A stretch of DNA of 32,780 nt from Clostridia bacterium (GCA_029239935.1 JARBTY010000014.1:1-32780); one strand, 5' to 3'. Numbered from the stretch's first letter, positions 7,989 to 17,029 are shown. The notes: generated by a model not told the origin, from the letters alone. Made by a program: numbers and translations.

Positions 7989-10454
7989 CTACTTCCTTGA
8001 AAGATTTAATTTATTAAGATCCCAGATCTCGGACGCATATTGAAGGATTGTACGGTCTGAACTAAATTTACCCGAGCATGCAGTATTAATGACAGCCATC
8101 TTAGTCCAGTTTGCTTTATCGCCATAGGCTGTATCAATTCTTTTTTGCGTATCATGATAGCCCCTTAGATCTTTTAGTATAAAATAAGGATCTGCTAAAT
8201 TATCACCTGCTCTATTTAAGAGAGATTCATAAAGTTCTCTAAATAAATCAGGGATCGTATGCTCAATCGTACCATTAATAAGCTGCTTGAGTATTCTGTG
8301 GATGTCTTGGTCGTTATTGTAGATATCCCAAGGATTATAATGACCTGACTTATAAAGGCCAAGCACCTCTTCGCAAGTAAGACCAAAAATAAATATATTA
8401 TCTTCTCCGACTTCTTCGTAAATTTCAATATTAGCACCATCAAGTGTGCCAATAGTTAATGCACCATTTAACATAAATTTCATGTTGCTTGTGCCAGAAG
8501 CTTCTTTACTTGCAGTTGAAATTTGTTCGCTGACATTGGCTGCTGGTATAATAACCTCAGCATTAGATACATTGTAGTTTTCTATAAATACAACAGTAAG
8601 ATATTTTCTAACTACAGGATCATTATTTACAAGATTCGCAACAGAGTTGATAAGCTTGATAATGAGTTTTGCTCTTGTATAACCAGGGGCAGCTTTAGCA
8701 CCAAATATAAAGGTTCTAGGAACATAGGTGCCGTTTGGATTATCTTTAATTTCATTATAGAGCATAAGGATATTAAGGACATTCATGAGCTGACGCTTGT
8801 ATTCGTGGAGTCTTTTAACTTGAACATCAAATATAGAATGAGGATTAATCATTATGCCCTGATGATTTTTGATATAATCTGCCAGTCTTACTTTGTTATG
8901 GAATTTAATATCATTATATTCTTTGCAAAAGGCTGCATCCTCTGCATAAGGCAATAACTTTTTAAGTTCTATAAGGTCGGTATACCACTTATCACCTATA
9001 GTATTTGTAATAAGACTTGCAAGCTCAGGGTTCGCATGGCCAAGCCAGCGCCTTTGAGTAATACCATTTGTTTTATTATTAAATTTCTGCGGATAAATGC
9101 GATAGAAGTTTTTAAGAACATCATTCTTTAGTATTTCAGTATGAATAGCTGCAACACCATTTACAGAAAAGCTTCCAACGATTGCAAGATATGCCATTCT
9201 GATTTTTCCTTCTGATATGATGCTCATATCATGAATGAGGTTTTCAGATAGATGATGAGTATCTCTAAGCTCTATACAAAAACGTCTGTTAATTTCTTCA
9301 ATGATCTGATAAACACGAGGGAGGAGCTTGGTAAATAAGTCAACAGGCCAAGCCTCAAGCGCCTCTATCATAATCGTATGATTGGTATAAGCACAAGTGC
9401 GGGTTGTGATATCAAAAGCTTCTTCCCAGCCAAGCTGTTCTTCGTCAACTAAGATTCTCATAAGTTCTGCGACAGCTATTGCAGGGTGTGTATCATTCAT
9501 TTGGAAAACAACCTTTTCAGGAAGAAGATAAATATTGCCATGGGCCTTTTTGAACTTAGAGATAGCTAGCTGTACTGTGGCAGACACAAAGAAGTATTGC
9601 TGCTTAAGTCTAAGTTCCTTACCTTGGTAATGATTGTCATTAGGGTAAAGGATTTCAACTAAAGTTTTAGCAAGGGTCTGCTGCTCAACTGCTTTTTGAT
9701 AAGCTCCCTGATCAAAGAAACGAAGAATAAATTTTTGAGGGGCTTCGGCGTCCCAGAGCCTTAGAGCATTTACAAAACCATTTTTATACCCAACTATCGG
9801 CATATCATAGGGAATAGCAAGAACAGACTCATAGTTTTCTTGGATAAAATGTCTTCTGCCGTATTCATCTTCGTAAGATGAAATAGTTCCTCCAAATCTT
9901 ACTTCCTGTGCGCTGTCGGTACGTTTAACTTCCCAAGCGTTACCATATCTTAGCCAGTCATCAGGATGTTCAACTTGGTAACCATCTTCTATTTGCTGTC
10001 TGAAGATACCGTAGTTATAACGAATACCGCATCCATAAGCAGGATAAGAGAGCGTGGAGAGTGAGTCCATAAAACAAGCAGCGAGACGGCCAAGACCTCC
10101 GTTGCCAAGACCAGCATCTGGCTCTTCTTCTTCAATCAGGTCTAAATTAATCTTAACATTAAGCTCGTGCAAAACCTCATTTACCTCATCCATAATCCCC
10201 ATATTGACAAGGTTGCTTCCAAGAGCACGACCAACTAAAAATTCCATTGATAAATAATATAAAGTCTTTGGAGCTTTTTGATTATACGCTCTTTGTGTGG
10301 CTATCCAATCATCGGTAATAATATCTCTGACTGCAAAGGCTACAGCTTGATAAAGTTCTTGAGGAGTAGCATCTTCAAGTGCTTTACGTGAAAAATTTCT
10401 AATATGATCGAGTATTTCTTCCTTGAATTTTTCTTTATTAAATGCATATGCCAT
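7989..10454 (-). CDS. glgP: Glycogen/alpha-glucan phosphorylase
   Basis: It removes terminal glucose units from glycogen or maltodextrin as glucose 1-phosphate, using pyridoxal phosphate. The 821-residue length is typical of GT35. Landmarks are YYLSMEFLVGRAL near 66-78, the DAGLGNGGLGRLAACF loop near 113-128, QMNDTHPAIAVAELMR near 318-333, the VKRLHEYKRQLMN segment near 546-558, and the PLP-binding lysine K659 in SGTSNMKFMLNGAL. The ATG follows GGAGG by six bases. No other glycogen genes are in the window. Allosteric control cannot be judged from sequence alone. Confidence 0.97.
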   Translation of the reverse strand: MAYAFNKEKFKEEILDHIRNFSRKALEDATPQELYQAVAFAVRDIITDDWIATQRAYNQKAPKTLYYLSMEFLVGRALGSNLVNMGIMDEVNEVLHELNVKINLDLIEEEEPDAGLGNGGLGRLAACFMDSLSTLSYPAYGCGIRYNYGIFRQQIEDGYQVEHPDDWLRYGNAWEVKRTDSAQEVRFGGTISSYEDEYGRRHFIQENYESVLAIPYDMPIVGYKNGFVNALRLWDAEAPQKFILRFFDQGAYQKAVEQQTLAKTLVEILYPNDNHYQGKELRLKQQYFFVSATVQLAISKFKKAHGNIYLLPEKVVFQMNDTHPAIAVAELMRILVDEEQLGWEEAFDITTRTCAYTNHTIMIEALEAWPVDLFTKLLPRVYQIIEEINRRFCIELRDTHHLSENLIHDMSIISEGKIRMAYLAIVGSFSVNGVAAIHTEILKNDVLKNFYRIYPQKFNNKTNGITQRRWLGHANPELASLITNTIGDKWYTDLIELKKLLPYAEDAAFCKEYNDIKFHNKVRLADYIKNHQGIMINPHSIFDVQVKRLHEYKRQLMNVLNILMLYNEIKDNPNGTYVPRTFIFGAKAAPGYTRAKLIIKLINSVANLVNNDPVVRKYLTVVFIENYNVSNAEVIIPAANVSEQISTASKEASGTSNMKFMLNGALTIGTLDGANIEIYEEVGEDNIFIFGLTCEEVLGLYKSGHYNPWDIYNNDQDIHRILKQLINGTIEHTIPDLFRELYESLLNRAGDNLADPYFILKDLRGYHDTQKRIDTAYGDKANWTKMAVINTACSGKFSSDRTILQYASEIWDLNKLNLSRK

Positions 10455-10585
10455 AATATACCTCCATAATATAGTGTTAATTTTAAAGGGTAGGTTAATT
10501 CAGAGTAAAATGAAAATAAAAACAATTAATATACATTATACAATAAAATATGCATTAGTATATATCATTCTGTGTTAAATTTTCT

Positions 10586-11875
10586 TTAAAGATCAAGAAA
10601 GGCCGTAAGTGCTTTGCAAGTATAAATAAAGTCCTCTTTAGTCACGAGTTCGCGAGCTGAGTGCATACTTAAAATAGGGGTTCCGATATCTATTGAGCGA
10701 ATAGGCACATGAGAGGCAGATACCGGGCCAATAGTAGAGCCCCCCTTTTCATCAGAGCGGTTAACAAAGACCTGATAGGGAATAGCATGGGCCTTGCATA
10801 GAGCGCCAAAAACACTATAGGAGTCACTGTCTGTTGTGTAATTAAAGTTTGAATTTACCTTGATTGCAGGACCTTTTCCGGGAAGAACTTTATTGGTAGG
10901 ATCACTTTTCTCCGGATAGTTTGGGTGCATGAGATGAGCTACATCAGCAGAAATCATAAATGAATTCTGAACGGCAATAAAGAATTCTTCGCGGGATTTT
11001 TCTAAAGCAAGCATGATGCGTTCTAACGTATGGGCTAAAAACGGGGAATCAGCTCCTTGTTTGGTACGACTTCCTATTTCTTCATTATCGAAGCATGCAA
11101 ACAGTGAAATGCCTCTATGAGAAGAGGTATTTATTATTGCCTTTAAGGCACTATAAGTCATACATAGATCATCAAGTCTAGGAGCAGATATAAATTCATC
11201 ATGAAAACCAACAGAGGTACTTTTTTCAAAAGGATATAGAAATAAGTCCATATCTAATATATCTTCTATAGGTCTGTTTGTTTCCTTACTAATAAGTTCT
11301 TGAAGAAGATTTCTATTTGTTGTTTCATTTAAGTAGGCAAGAATAGGAAGTGTGTCTTTTTGCTTATTAATGCTAACCCCAGTATTCACATCTCTATTCA
11401 TATGAATAGCTAAGTTAGGAATAATAAGGAGAGGCTTATTTAGATTGACAAGTTCACTTTCAGGAGAGAGCGGACTTGAACCTTTAAAAGCCACTCTTCC
11501 AGCTACAGAAAGAGGCCTGTCAAACCAGGTGCTTAGTATAGGGCCGCCATATACTTCCGTATTAAGTTTAATATAATTTTCAAATTGCATTTGTGGGTTT
11601 GGTTTAATTCTAAAACCTGGTACATCGCTGTGGGTACTTATTATTTTAAAGCCTTCTTCAACTATATGAGGAGAGTTGATACAAAATGCTATGAGAGCAG
11701 AATGATTAGCAAGGGTATAGTATTTTCCGCCGCTTTCTATATGCCAGTGCTTAGCTGGGTTTAAATATTTGAAACCGCTTTCTTCTAGAGCTGTTTTACA
11801 AGTTTGTATTGTGTGAAACATAGTAGGACTATTATCTATAAAATCCATTAATTCTTGGGTTAACTGATCACTCAT
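10586..11875 (-). CDS. apeB: M18 family aminopeptidase
   Basis: A cytoplasmic dodecameric dizinc aminopeptidase that removes N-terminal residues, often acidic ones, from peptides. The 429-residue length fits. Metal and catalytic motifs are in place: STHSDVPGFRIKP near residue 80, SAPRLDDLCM near 229, CFDNEEIGSRTKQGADS near 260, SADVAHLMHPNYPEK near 309, and SMHSARELV near 403. The ATG has an AGGAGG site. It is divergent from the metal ATPase gene, with about 185 bases between, and is probably transcribed alone. apeB is used for the M18 family in Clostridia; the substrate range is not visible. Confidence 0.95.
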   Translation of the reverse strand: MSDQLTQELMDFIDNSPTMFHTIQTCKTALEESGFKYLNPAKHWHIESGGKYYTLANHSALIAFCINSPHIVEEGFKIISTHSDVPGFRIKPNPQMQFENYIKLNTEVYGGPILSTWFDRPLSVAGRVAFKGSSPLSPESELVNLNKPLLIIPNLAIHMNRDVNTGVSINKQKDTLPILAYLNETTNRNLLQELISKETNRPIEDILDMDLFLYPFEKSTSVGFHDEFISAPRLDDLCMTYSALKAIINTSSHRGISLFACFDNEEIGSRTKQGADSPFLAHTLERIMLALEKSREEFFIAVQNSFMISADVAHLMHPNYPEKSDPTNKVLPGKGPAIKVNSNFNYTTDSDSYSVFGALCKAHAIPYQVFVNRSDEKGGSTIGPVSASHVPIRSIDIGTPILSMHSARELVTKEDFIYTCKALTAFLDL

Positions 11876-11988
11876 TGTATCCTCCTAAAGTATAACAATT
11901 ATTTATTTTGATTATACACCATATCTCTTTATTATATCAAAAATAGGGTATTCTATTTAACTTTGTAAGTTAATTATGGAAATAAGTG

Positions 11989-12017
11989 TTGACAATATGT
12001 GTAAAGCTGAATACTAT
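11989..12017 (+). promoter_or_regulatory. Sigma-A promoter of the metal ATPase gene
   Basis: TTGACA at 11989-11994 and TACTAT at 12012-12017 are separated by 17 bases, a near-perfect housekeeping promoter. The predicted transcription start is near 12024, just before the operator-like palindrome. Confidence 0.8.
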
Positions 12018-12030
12018 ATAATTAAATACA

Positions 12031-12044
12031 TGAACAATTATTCA
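12031..12044. promoter_or_regulatory. ArsR/SmtB-type operator-like inverted repeat
   Basis: TGAACAATTATTCA is an inverted repeat with one mismatched pair. It closely follows the TGAAyA-N2-TrTTCA pattern bound by ArsR/SmtB metal sensors. It lies just downstream of the expected transcription start and upstream of the ribosome site, where a bound repressor would block the ATPase gene. Confidence 0.65.
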
Positions 12045-12060
12045 TATGAGAGGTGATGAA

Positions 12061-14175
12061 ATGAAATACGAATTTAATGTACAACATTTAGGTTGTGCCA
12101 ATTGCAGCAAAAAAATAGAAGATGCTCTTAATAGAAGTGATCGTTTTGAGAGTGTAAGTATTAATTTCATGTTAAAAAAAATAGAAGCCCATACAAAAGA
12201 AAAGACAGATCAAAGAGAACTTGCGGCATATATCGAAAAGGTTGCTAACCAGTATGAAAAAGGTATTGTTATTACATATGAAAAAGAGAATGAAGAAACC
12301 CATGAAGAAACTCATGATGAACATCATCATACAAAGGTAGGGGGCAAAGGGGTAACCTTTTTGCTTGGCGGCGGACTGCTGGTGTTAGGAGCAGTATTTA
12401 AACTGGATATCCTTTTTATTTTAGCATATGTTGTTACGGGGTATGATGTGATTTGGCAGGCTATTAGAAATTGTATTAAAGGCAGAATGCTGGATGAAAA
12501 CTTTTTAATGACACTAGCTACTATTGCAGCTTTTGTAATAGGAGAATATCCGGAAGCGGTTGCTGTTATGATGTTTTATAAGATAGGCGAGTATATGCAG
12601 GATAAAGCTGTAGATTATTCGACCAGAGAAATTGAAAAAGCAATGGATATCAGACCAGACTTTGCAAGGGTTATAAGAGATGGAGAGCAGGTAGTAAACC
12701 CTAAAGAAGTTAAAATAAATGAAATGATAGAAGTAAGACCAGGAGAGAAGATTCCATTAGACGGGGTGGTAATAGAAGGAAGCAGTACACTTGATGCCTC
12801 AATGCTTACTGGGGAAGCACTTCCTGTTTTCGTTAAAAAAGGTGACAGTGTCCTAAGCGGAAGTATTAATCATGATGGAGTTATCAAAATAAGAGTAACA
12901 GAAGAATTCAAAAATAGTACAGTATCTAAAATACTGGAACTTATTCAAAGTGCAAGCAGCAAAAAGTCTAAGTCTGAAAACTTTATTACTAAGTTCGCAA
13001 GGTGGTATACCCCTATTGTTGTGGGGATAGCAGTTCTTACAGCTATCGTGCCATCTCTTATAACAGGGGACTTTAAAGAATGGGTTTATACAAGTATCGT
13101 CTTTTTAGTTATATCTTGTCCGTGCGCACTTGTGGTTTCTGTGCCACTCGGGTTCTTTGGAGGTATAGGAGCAGCTTCAAAGGCGGGCGTTCTAGTCAAA
13201 GGAAGCAACTACTTAGAAGAATTAAATGGTATTGATACGCTCGTTTTAGATAAGACTGGAACCATTACAAAAGGTAAATTTGGGGTTGTGAGTATTATTG
13301 CAGAAGATATTACTAAAGAAGAAGTCTTAGAGTATGCTGCTATCCTTGAAGCGTTTTCTAATCATCCTATTGCAAAATCTATTGTTAAAGAATATGGAAG
13401 AGAAGTATCTAAGGATAGGATTGTTTCAGATTATAAAGAGATAACAGGTCAAGGTATAAAAGCAAAAATTGATGGAATAGAAGTACTTGTTGGAAATGAA
13501 AAGCTTATGGTAAGCAGCAGCATTCAGTTCGCACCTCTTCATGAGATGGGCTCCCATGTTTATGTAGCAAGAGCCGGTGAATATTTAGGGTGCATTATAG
13601 TCGCCGACGAGATTAAAAGAGACAGTAAGGAAGCTATTTCAGCATTAAAGCAAAATGGTATTAAAAAGGTTGTTATGCTGACAGGGGATAAAAAGCATAT
13701 AGCTGATAAGATAGGTAAGGAAGTAGGGATAGACGAAGTTTATGCAGAGCTGCTGCCTCAAGATAAGGTTGCAAAGCTGGAAGAACAGTTAAAAACAGGT
13801 AAAGTAGCTTTTGTTGGAGATGGTATTAATGATGCGCCTGTCTTAGCCAGAGCTGATATAGGTATTGCAATGGGCGGGGTAGGTTCAGATGCAGCCATCG
13901 AGGCGTCCGATATTGTACTTATGACCGATAGACTTAGTTCTATAGGAGATGTACTTAGTATAGCAAAGAGGACTAGAAGAATTGTTACTCAGAATATAGT
14001 ATTTGCCTTGGGGATCAAGGTTATTGTTTTAGTACTGGGGCTTCTAGGGATTGCAAACATGTGGCTGGCAGTTTTTGCAGATGTAGGGGTATCATTCCTC
14101 GCGGTTATCAATTCGATTAGGGTGCTTGGGCGAGATAAGATGCATATGATTGAGATGATCAAGGGGGAGAGATAA
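12061..14175 (+). CDS. Zn2+/Cd2+/Pb2+-type P1B ATPase
   Basis: A membrane pump that exports soft divalent metals using ATP. From the ATG at 12061 it has 704 residues. This start is preferred over 12046 because AGAGGTGAT sits six bases before it and the upstream ATG touches the operator. Domains in order: an N-terminal HMA domain with GCANC (C12, C15); a His-rich linker near 80-91 with HH and HEE clusters; a TGEA actuator loop at 250; the intramembrane CPC at 353-355; the phosphorylated D397 in DKTGT; an HP motif at 435; GDGINDAP at 586-593; and K653 with D674 in the last helices. The CPC plus Lys/Asp pattern points to the P1B-2 (ZntA/CadA) group. It appears monocistronic, with no ArsR gene beside it. 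Confidence 0.95.
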   Translation: MKYEFNVQHLGCANCSKKIEDALNRSDRFESVSINFMLKKIEAHTKEKTDQRELAAYIEKVANQYEKGIVITYEKENEETHEETHDEHHHTKVGGKGVTFLLGGGLLVLGAVFKLDILFILAYVVTGYDVIWQAIRNCIKGRMLDENFLMTLATIAAFVIGEYPEAVAVMMFYKIGEYMQDKAVDYSTREIEKAMDIRPDFARVIRDGEQVVNPKEVKINEMIEVRPGEKIPLDGVVIEGSSTLDASMLTGEALPVFVKKGDSVLSGSINHDGVIKIRVTEEFKNSTVSKILELIQSASSKKSKSENFITKFARWYTPIVVGIAVLTAIVPSLITGDFKEWVYTSIVFLVISCPCALVVSVPLGFFGGIGAASKAGVLVKGSNYLEELNGIDTLVLDKTGTITKGKFGVVSIIAEDITKEEVLEYAAILEAFSNHPIAKSIVKEYGREVSKDRIVSDYKEITGQGIKAKIDGIEVLVGNEKLMVSSSIQFAPLHEMGSHVYVARAGEYLGCIIVADEIKRDSKEAISALKQNGIKKVVMLTGDKKHIADKIGKEVGIDEVYAELLPQDKVAKLEEQLKTGKVAFVGDGINDAPVLARADIGIAMGGVGSDAAIEASDIVLMTDRLSSIGDVLSIAKRTRRIVTQNIVFALGIKVIVLVLGLLGIANMWLAVFADVGVSFLAVINSIRVLGRDKMHMIEMIKGER

Positions 14176-14191
14176 CTCTTTCACTTGGGTC

Positions 14192-14280
14192 GCTGAGAGG
14201 GGGCGGGAGATATTTTGATGCTCCACCCCAACCCACAGCCAACCGGAGTCGCACCAAAAGATCTCCCGCCCCCTCTCGGC
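14192..14280 (+). repeat. Hairpin element A (left type, 89 nt)
   Basis: Arms 14192-14221 and 14251-14280 pair over 30 positions with two mismatches and one G-U pair. The loop, 14222-14250, is 29 nt and contains CCACAGCCAACCGGAGTCG, counting into the arm. It starts 17 bases after the ATPase stop codon and is far more GC-rich than its surroundings. It lacks the T run of a terminator. Confidence 0.9.
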
Positions 14281-14308
14281 TAGTCATCTAACACTGATAG
14301 GAACTAAA

Positions 14309-14365
14309 ATAAAAGACAAATTCTAAGATAAAAGACAAATTCCAAAATAAAAGACAAAAGACTAA
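14309..14365 (+). repeat. Three 19-base tandem repeats
   Basis: ATAAAAGACAAATTCTAAG at 14309-14327 is repeated with small changes at 14328-14346 and 14347-14365. A similar but 16-base-period array follows hairpin B at 20786. Confidence 0.8.
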
Positions 14366-14412
14366 AAGCTAAACATTAAAGATTGAAAGCTAAGATAAGT
14401 GAAATAAGTTAC

Positions 14413-14484
14413 ATTTTGTAGCTGCAAGTCTCCGAGCTTGCTATTGCTAGATCGACAAGTTTTGGAGTCTTACAACTGCAAAAT
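14413..14484 (+). repeat. Central long hairpin of the first unit
   Basis: Arms 14413-14440 and 14456-14484 pair along most of their length with one bulge and several G-U pairs, around a loop of about 15 bases. The left arm contains GCAAGTCTCCGAGCTTGCT, which is nearly repeated at 20949-20967 in the second unit. Confidence 0.75.
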
Positions 14485-14593
14485 AGATATATAAATTATC
14501 AAGAAGTTTTTTGAAGTTCTCCTAAATGCGTCTTAAGTACTTAGTTTGACTGTAGTGATCTTTATTGGTTTTTCCTCAAATTGAAGGATGACA

Positions 14594-14680
14594 GCCTAGT
14601 TGTGAGGGGGCTCTTTCAGATCGACTCCGGTTGGCTGTGGGATGGGGTGGAGAGCTGAAAGAGTTCTCTTACTGCTAGGC
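14594..14680 (+). repeat. Hairpin element D (right type, 87 nt)
   Basis: Arms 14594-14622 and 14652-14680 pair over 29 positions, with two mismatches and several G-U pairs. The 29-nt loop, 14623-14651, is the reverse complement of the element A loop except at one position. The arm sequence is unrelated to the left-type hairpins. It ends 166 bases before the first methyltransferase gene, and nothing else is seen in that gap except its ribosome site. Confidence 0.9.
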
Positions 14681-14846
14681 GAAACTACATATGGAAACTG
14701 TAAAGTATAGGTGATAAATCGGTGTTTGGTAGGCCTTAGAGAATATAATTATACGGAGGAGATCTATACATATAAGTTTATAAATGGTGATAGTAGGATT
14801 TTTGAGGTTGTATAGAACATACTAGAAAGCATAGGGGGAGGTAAAT

Positions 14847-15458
14847 ATGGGGGAGTTTAGTGATAAGTCTAGGAAGTCTTATGATAGGAAGGCAAGAGGT
14901 TATAATGCTTCCTTTGAAGCGAAGCTTTCGGATAGGGTGTCAAAGGATATTTTACAAATCGTAACAGTGAAAGACGGTTATAAAGTACTTGATGTAGCTT
15001 GTGGAACTGGATTGATACTTGGTAAGTTATCGAAACTGGCCAAGATTCATACATATGGGGCAGATATCTCAGAGGGAATGATTGGGGAGGCAAGAAGGGC
15101 TTTAAATGGCTCAGAAAAAAGCTTTATTGTATGTCCTTCAGATCAAATAGGTTTTGAAGATAATATGTTTGATAGTGTTATTAATACTTTATCTTTTCAC
15201 CACTTTGAGAACCCTGTAGACGTGCTGCATGAAATGAAAAGAGTACTTAAAGATGGAGGGACATTAACTATAGCAGATTTGCGTATGCCTAGTTTTTTAA
15301 GTGGACTTGTGAATAGGTTTATTGCTTTAAGTAATAGCGGGGACGTAAGGATTTATGGAGAGAAGGAATTATTTGATTTGATGCATCAAGCAGGCTTTAG
15401 GGATATTAGAATTGTTAAAGTAGAAGGATTTCGATTTGTTATTCAAGGGAATAAATGA
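14847..15458 (+). CDS. Class I SAM-dependent methyltransferase (UbiE-like)
   Basis: A 203-residue cytoplasmic methyltransferase of the Methyltransf_11/UbiE group. The SAM-binding motif I is VLDVACGTG near residues 47-55, the acidic end of the second strand is D74 in TYGADIS, and the motif IV region reads FDSVINTLSFHHFENP. VLKDGGTLTIADLR near 137-150 is the family post-motif strand. The substrate cannot be read from sequence. A GGGGGAGG site precedes the ATG. The next gene, another methyltransferase, begins 13 bases after the stop, so the two form an operon. Confidence 0.88.
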   Translation: MGEFSDKSRKSYDRKARGYNASFEAKLSDRVSKDILQIVTVKDGYKVLDVACGTGLILGKLSKLAKIHTYGADISEGMIGEARRALNGSEKSFIVCPSDQIGFEDNMFDSVINTLSFHHFENPVDVLHEMKRVLKDGGTLTIADLRMPSFLSGLVNRFIALSNSGDVRIYGEKELFDLMHQAGFRDIRIVKVEGFRFVIQGNK

Positions 15459-15471
15459 GAGGGGTTTGAAA

Positions 15472-16077
15472 ATGAATAATTCGGCTAATATTAAGAAATA
15501 TAGGACGTTAGCCCCTTTATATGATTTGTTTTTTGGCAGAATTTTTAAAACATCGAGGGAAAAAGCATTTAAGCTGCTGCAAATTGAACCTGGAAGCAGT
15601 GTTTTGCTTGTAGGTGTTGGGACAGGAGAAGATTTAGCTTTTATACCAGAGGGATGTAAAGTAGTGGGAATTGACTTATCAGATGAGATGTTAAAGGCTG
15701 CAAAACGTAAAGCAGCTAAAAATGATGTTACTTTATTACAGATGAATGCTGAAAAACTAGATTTAGCTAGCAACACCTATGATTTTGTTATTCTGAATCT
15801 TATCTTAAGCGTAGCTGAAAACCCTGAGCAAGTAATAAGTGAGACAGTAAGAGTAGTTAAAGAGACTGGCAATATACTTGTCTTTGATAAGTTTGTAAAG
15901 CAGGGTGAAAAAATTACTTTTTTTAAAGAGATCTTAAATAAGGTGACTTCTGCTATTGGAACAGATATTACAAGGTGTTTTGAAGCTATGATTGTTGAAA
16001 TGCCACTTAAAATTAAGCGAGAACAAGCTTCTCTTTTCAAAGGGAACTATAGGATGATCATTCTTTGCAAAAAATAA
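15472..16077 (+). CDS. Class I SAM-dependent methyltransferase (PmtA/UbiE-like)
   Basis: A 201-residue methyltransferase. Motif I is VLLVGVGTGEDLAFIP, the second-strand acidic residue lies in VVGIDLSDEML, and the motif IV region is YDFVILNLILSVAENPE. The start region KKYRTLAPLYDLFFGRIF resembles phospholipid N-methyltransferases and demethylmenaquinone methyltransferases, but the substrate is uncertain. I start it at 15472 because GAGAGGGG sits seven bases upstream; an in-frame ATG at 15436 lies inside the previous gene. It shares only the general fold with its neighbour, so recent duplication is unlikely. A terminator follows immediately. Confidence 0.87.
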   Translation: MNNSANIKKYRTLAPLYDLFFGRIFKTSREKAFKLLQIEPGSSVLLVGVGTGEDLAFIPEGCKVVGIDLSDEMLKAAKRKAAKNDVTLLQMNAEKLDLASNTYDFVILNLILSVAENPEQVISETVRVVKETGNILVFDKFVKQGEKITFFKEILNKVTSAIGTDITRCFEAMIVEMPLKIKREQASLFKGNYRMIILCKK

Positions 16078-16110
16078 AAAGCTGAGGACTATAAATTTCT
16101 TCAGCTTTTT
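16076..16110. terminator. Bidirectional terminator between convergent genes
   Basis: AAAAAGCTGA (16076-16085) pairs with TCAGCTTTTT (16101-16110). It serves both the methyltransferase operon and the convergent membrane protein gene. Confidence 0.85.
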
Positions 16111-16123
16111 ATGTTATAAATGT

Positions 16124-16846
16124 TTATTCATAATGAATAAGCTCCAAGTAATGTTTTTGAATAAGTTCAGCTGCTAGTAATTCTCCTTTAGGGATTGGGA
16201 TGTTAATGGTATACGAAGGCCCTTTAAATAAATCATAGTCGCCATATAAAAACTGTAAGGAAACTTCACTGCTATAATCTATTCTGACATCTTGTAAAAA
16301 GTATATTGATTTTTGTAAGGTATGCAGGTCATCTATAAAGTAAAAACAATCCTCGCCGATTAATGCTTCGGAATCAGAAGATAGTTTTGAATCATAGTAA
16401 TAAGAAATAAGCATAAGGGCTGCTATAGTGACTATAAGGCTTATACACATTAGAAGGGAAGCTATAGGGGTACTATACTTTTCTCCGCTTAAATAGATAC
16501 AGCAAGCCATGACCAAACATAATACGCAAGTAAGAAGTGCAGTAGAGATAGTAGCAAATTTTTTGTTATAGAGTGCTGTGTTTATATAGTCTGAAGTGTT
16601 TGGTTTGAAGGTCCAGCTTGCCAATACTGGTATATCTTTGTTCTTTAGGTATTTTATTTTTAAGTATTTTTTATTATGATCTACATAGGATGAGATGCCT
16701 ACAAGGACAAAGCATACTCCAAAAACAGCTAATAAGCTTTTACTTGAACTTGTGATACTATTTAATGTTAAAGTTCCCACGCAGCAGGTTATGCCTATAG
16801 ATAATATAATGAGTGAAAAAATGCAATGAGCGTATTCCTTTTTCAT
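16124..16846 (-). CDS. Four-helix membrane protein of unknown function
   Basis: I do not recognise this 240-residue protein. Two hydrophobic segments lie in the first 55 residues (IFSLIILSIGITCCVG and LLAVFGVCFVLVGIS). Two more lie near 105-155 (LLTCVLCLVMACCIYL and LMCISLIVTIAALMLI). A C-terminal soluble part of about 80 residues follows, with FIDDLHTLQKSIYFLQDVRID. The helices carry several cysteines. The start at 16846 has a GGAGG site eight bases upstream; the longer frame from 16885 does not. It ends at a shared terminator and is likely monocistronic. Confidence 0.65.
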   Translation of the reverse strand: MKKEYAHCIFSLIILSIGITCCVGTLTLNSITSSSKSLLAVFGVCFVLVGISSYVDHNKKYLKIKYLKNKDIPVLASWTFKPNTSDYINTALYNKKFATISTALLTCVLCLVMACCIYLSGEKYSTPIASLLMCISLIVTIAALMLISYYYDSKLSSDSEALIGEDCFYFIDDLHTLQKSIYFLQDVRIDYSSEVSLQFLYGDYDLFKGPSYTINIPIPKGELLAAELIQKHYLELIHYE

Positions 16847-16969
16847 GTGATTAGCCTCCTTTCGGCAGCCATAAGACAAAGTCACCGTCGGTAACGATAG
16901 AGTCTACTAACAATATATGATGGATAGGATGTACTTGTTAATGATTAACATCTCTGTAAATTAAATTAA

Positions 16970-16998
16970 GAATAAAAAGATTAAACCTCCACATAATA
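16970..16998 (+). promoter_or_regulatory. Possible forespore (sigma-G/sigma-F-like) promoter
   Basis: GAATA at 16970-16974 and CATAATA at 16992-16998, 17 bases apart, resemble the GHATR and CATNHTA elements of sigma-G promoters as I recall them. They lie 31 bases before the ATG of the 50-aa gene. The spacing is at the short end of the usual range. Confidence 0.4.
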
Positions 16999-17029
16999 AT
17001 AAAGAAATCTAAAAAGGATGGTGAAAATC

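Larger units (their letters stand above)
14281..14593 (+). other. Spacer of the first hairpin unit
   Basis: No gene is seen. The stretch holds three 19-base A-rich direct repeats (14309-14365) and a central long hairpin (14413-14484), then AT-rich sequence up to the second flanking hairpin. Confidence 0.7.

Noticed and set aside
8523..8957. A 144-codon frame antisense to glgP
   Set aside because: It lies wholly inside a well-conserved gene, has an unusual composition and lacks a ribosome site; it is a shadow frame.
14192..14680. IS200/IS605 or CRISPR origin of the repeats
   Set aside because: No transposase, TnpB or cas gene is in the window, and the copies are far apart rather than a regular array. 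A non-autonomous element cannot be excluded and is kept as an alternative.
15369..15776. A 135-codon antisense frame across the two methyltransferase genes
   Set aside because: It overlaps two clearly coding genes and has no ribosome site or family resemblance.
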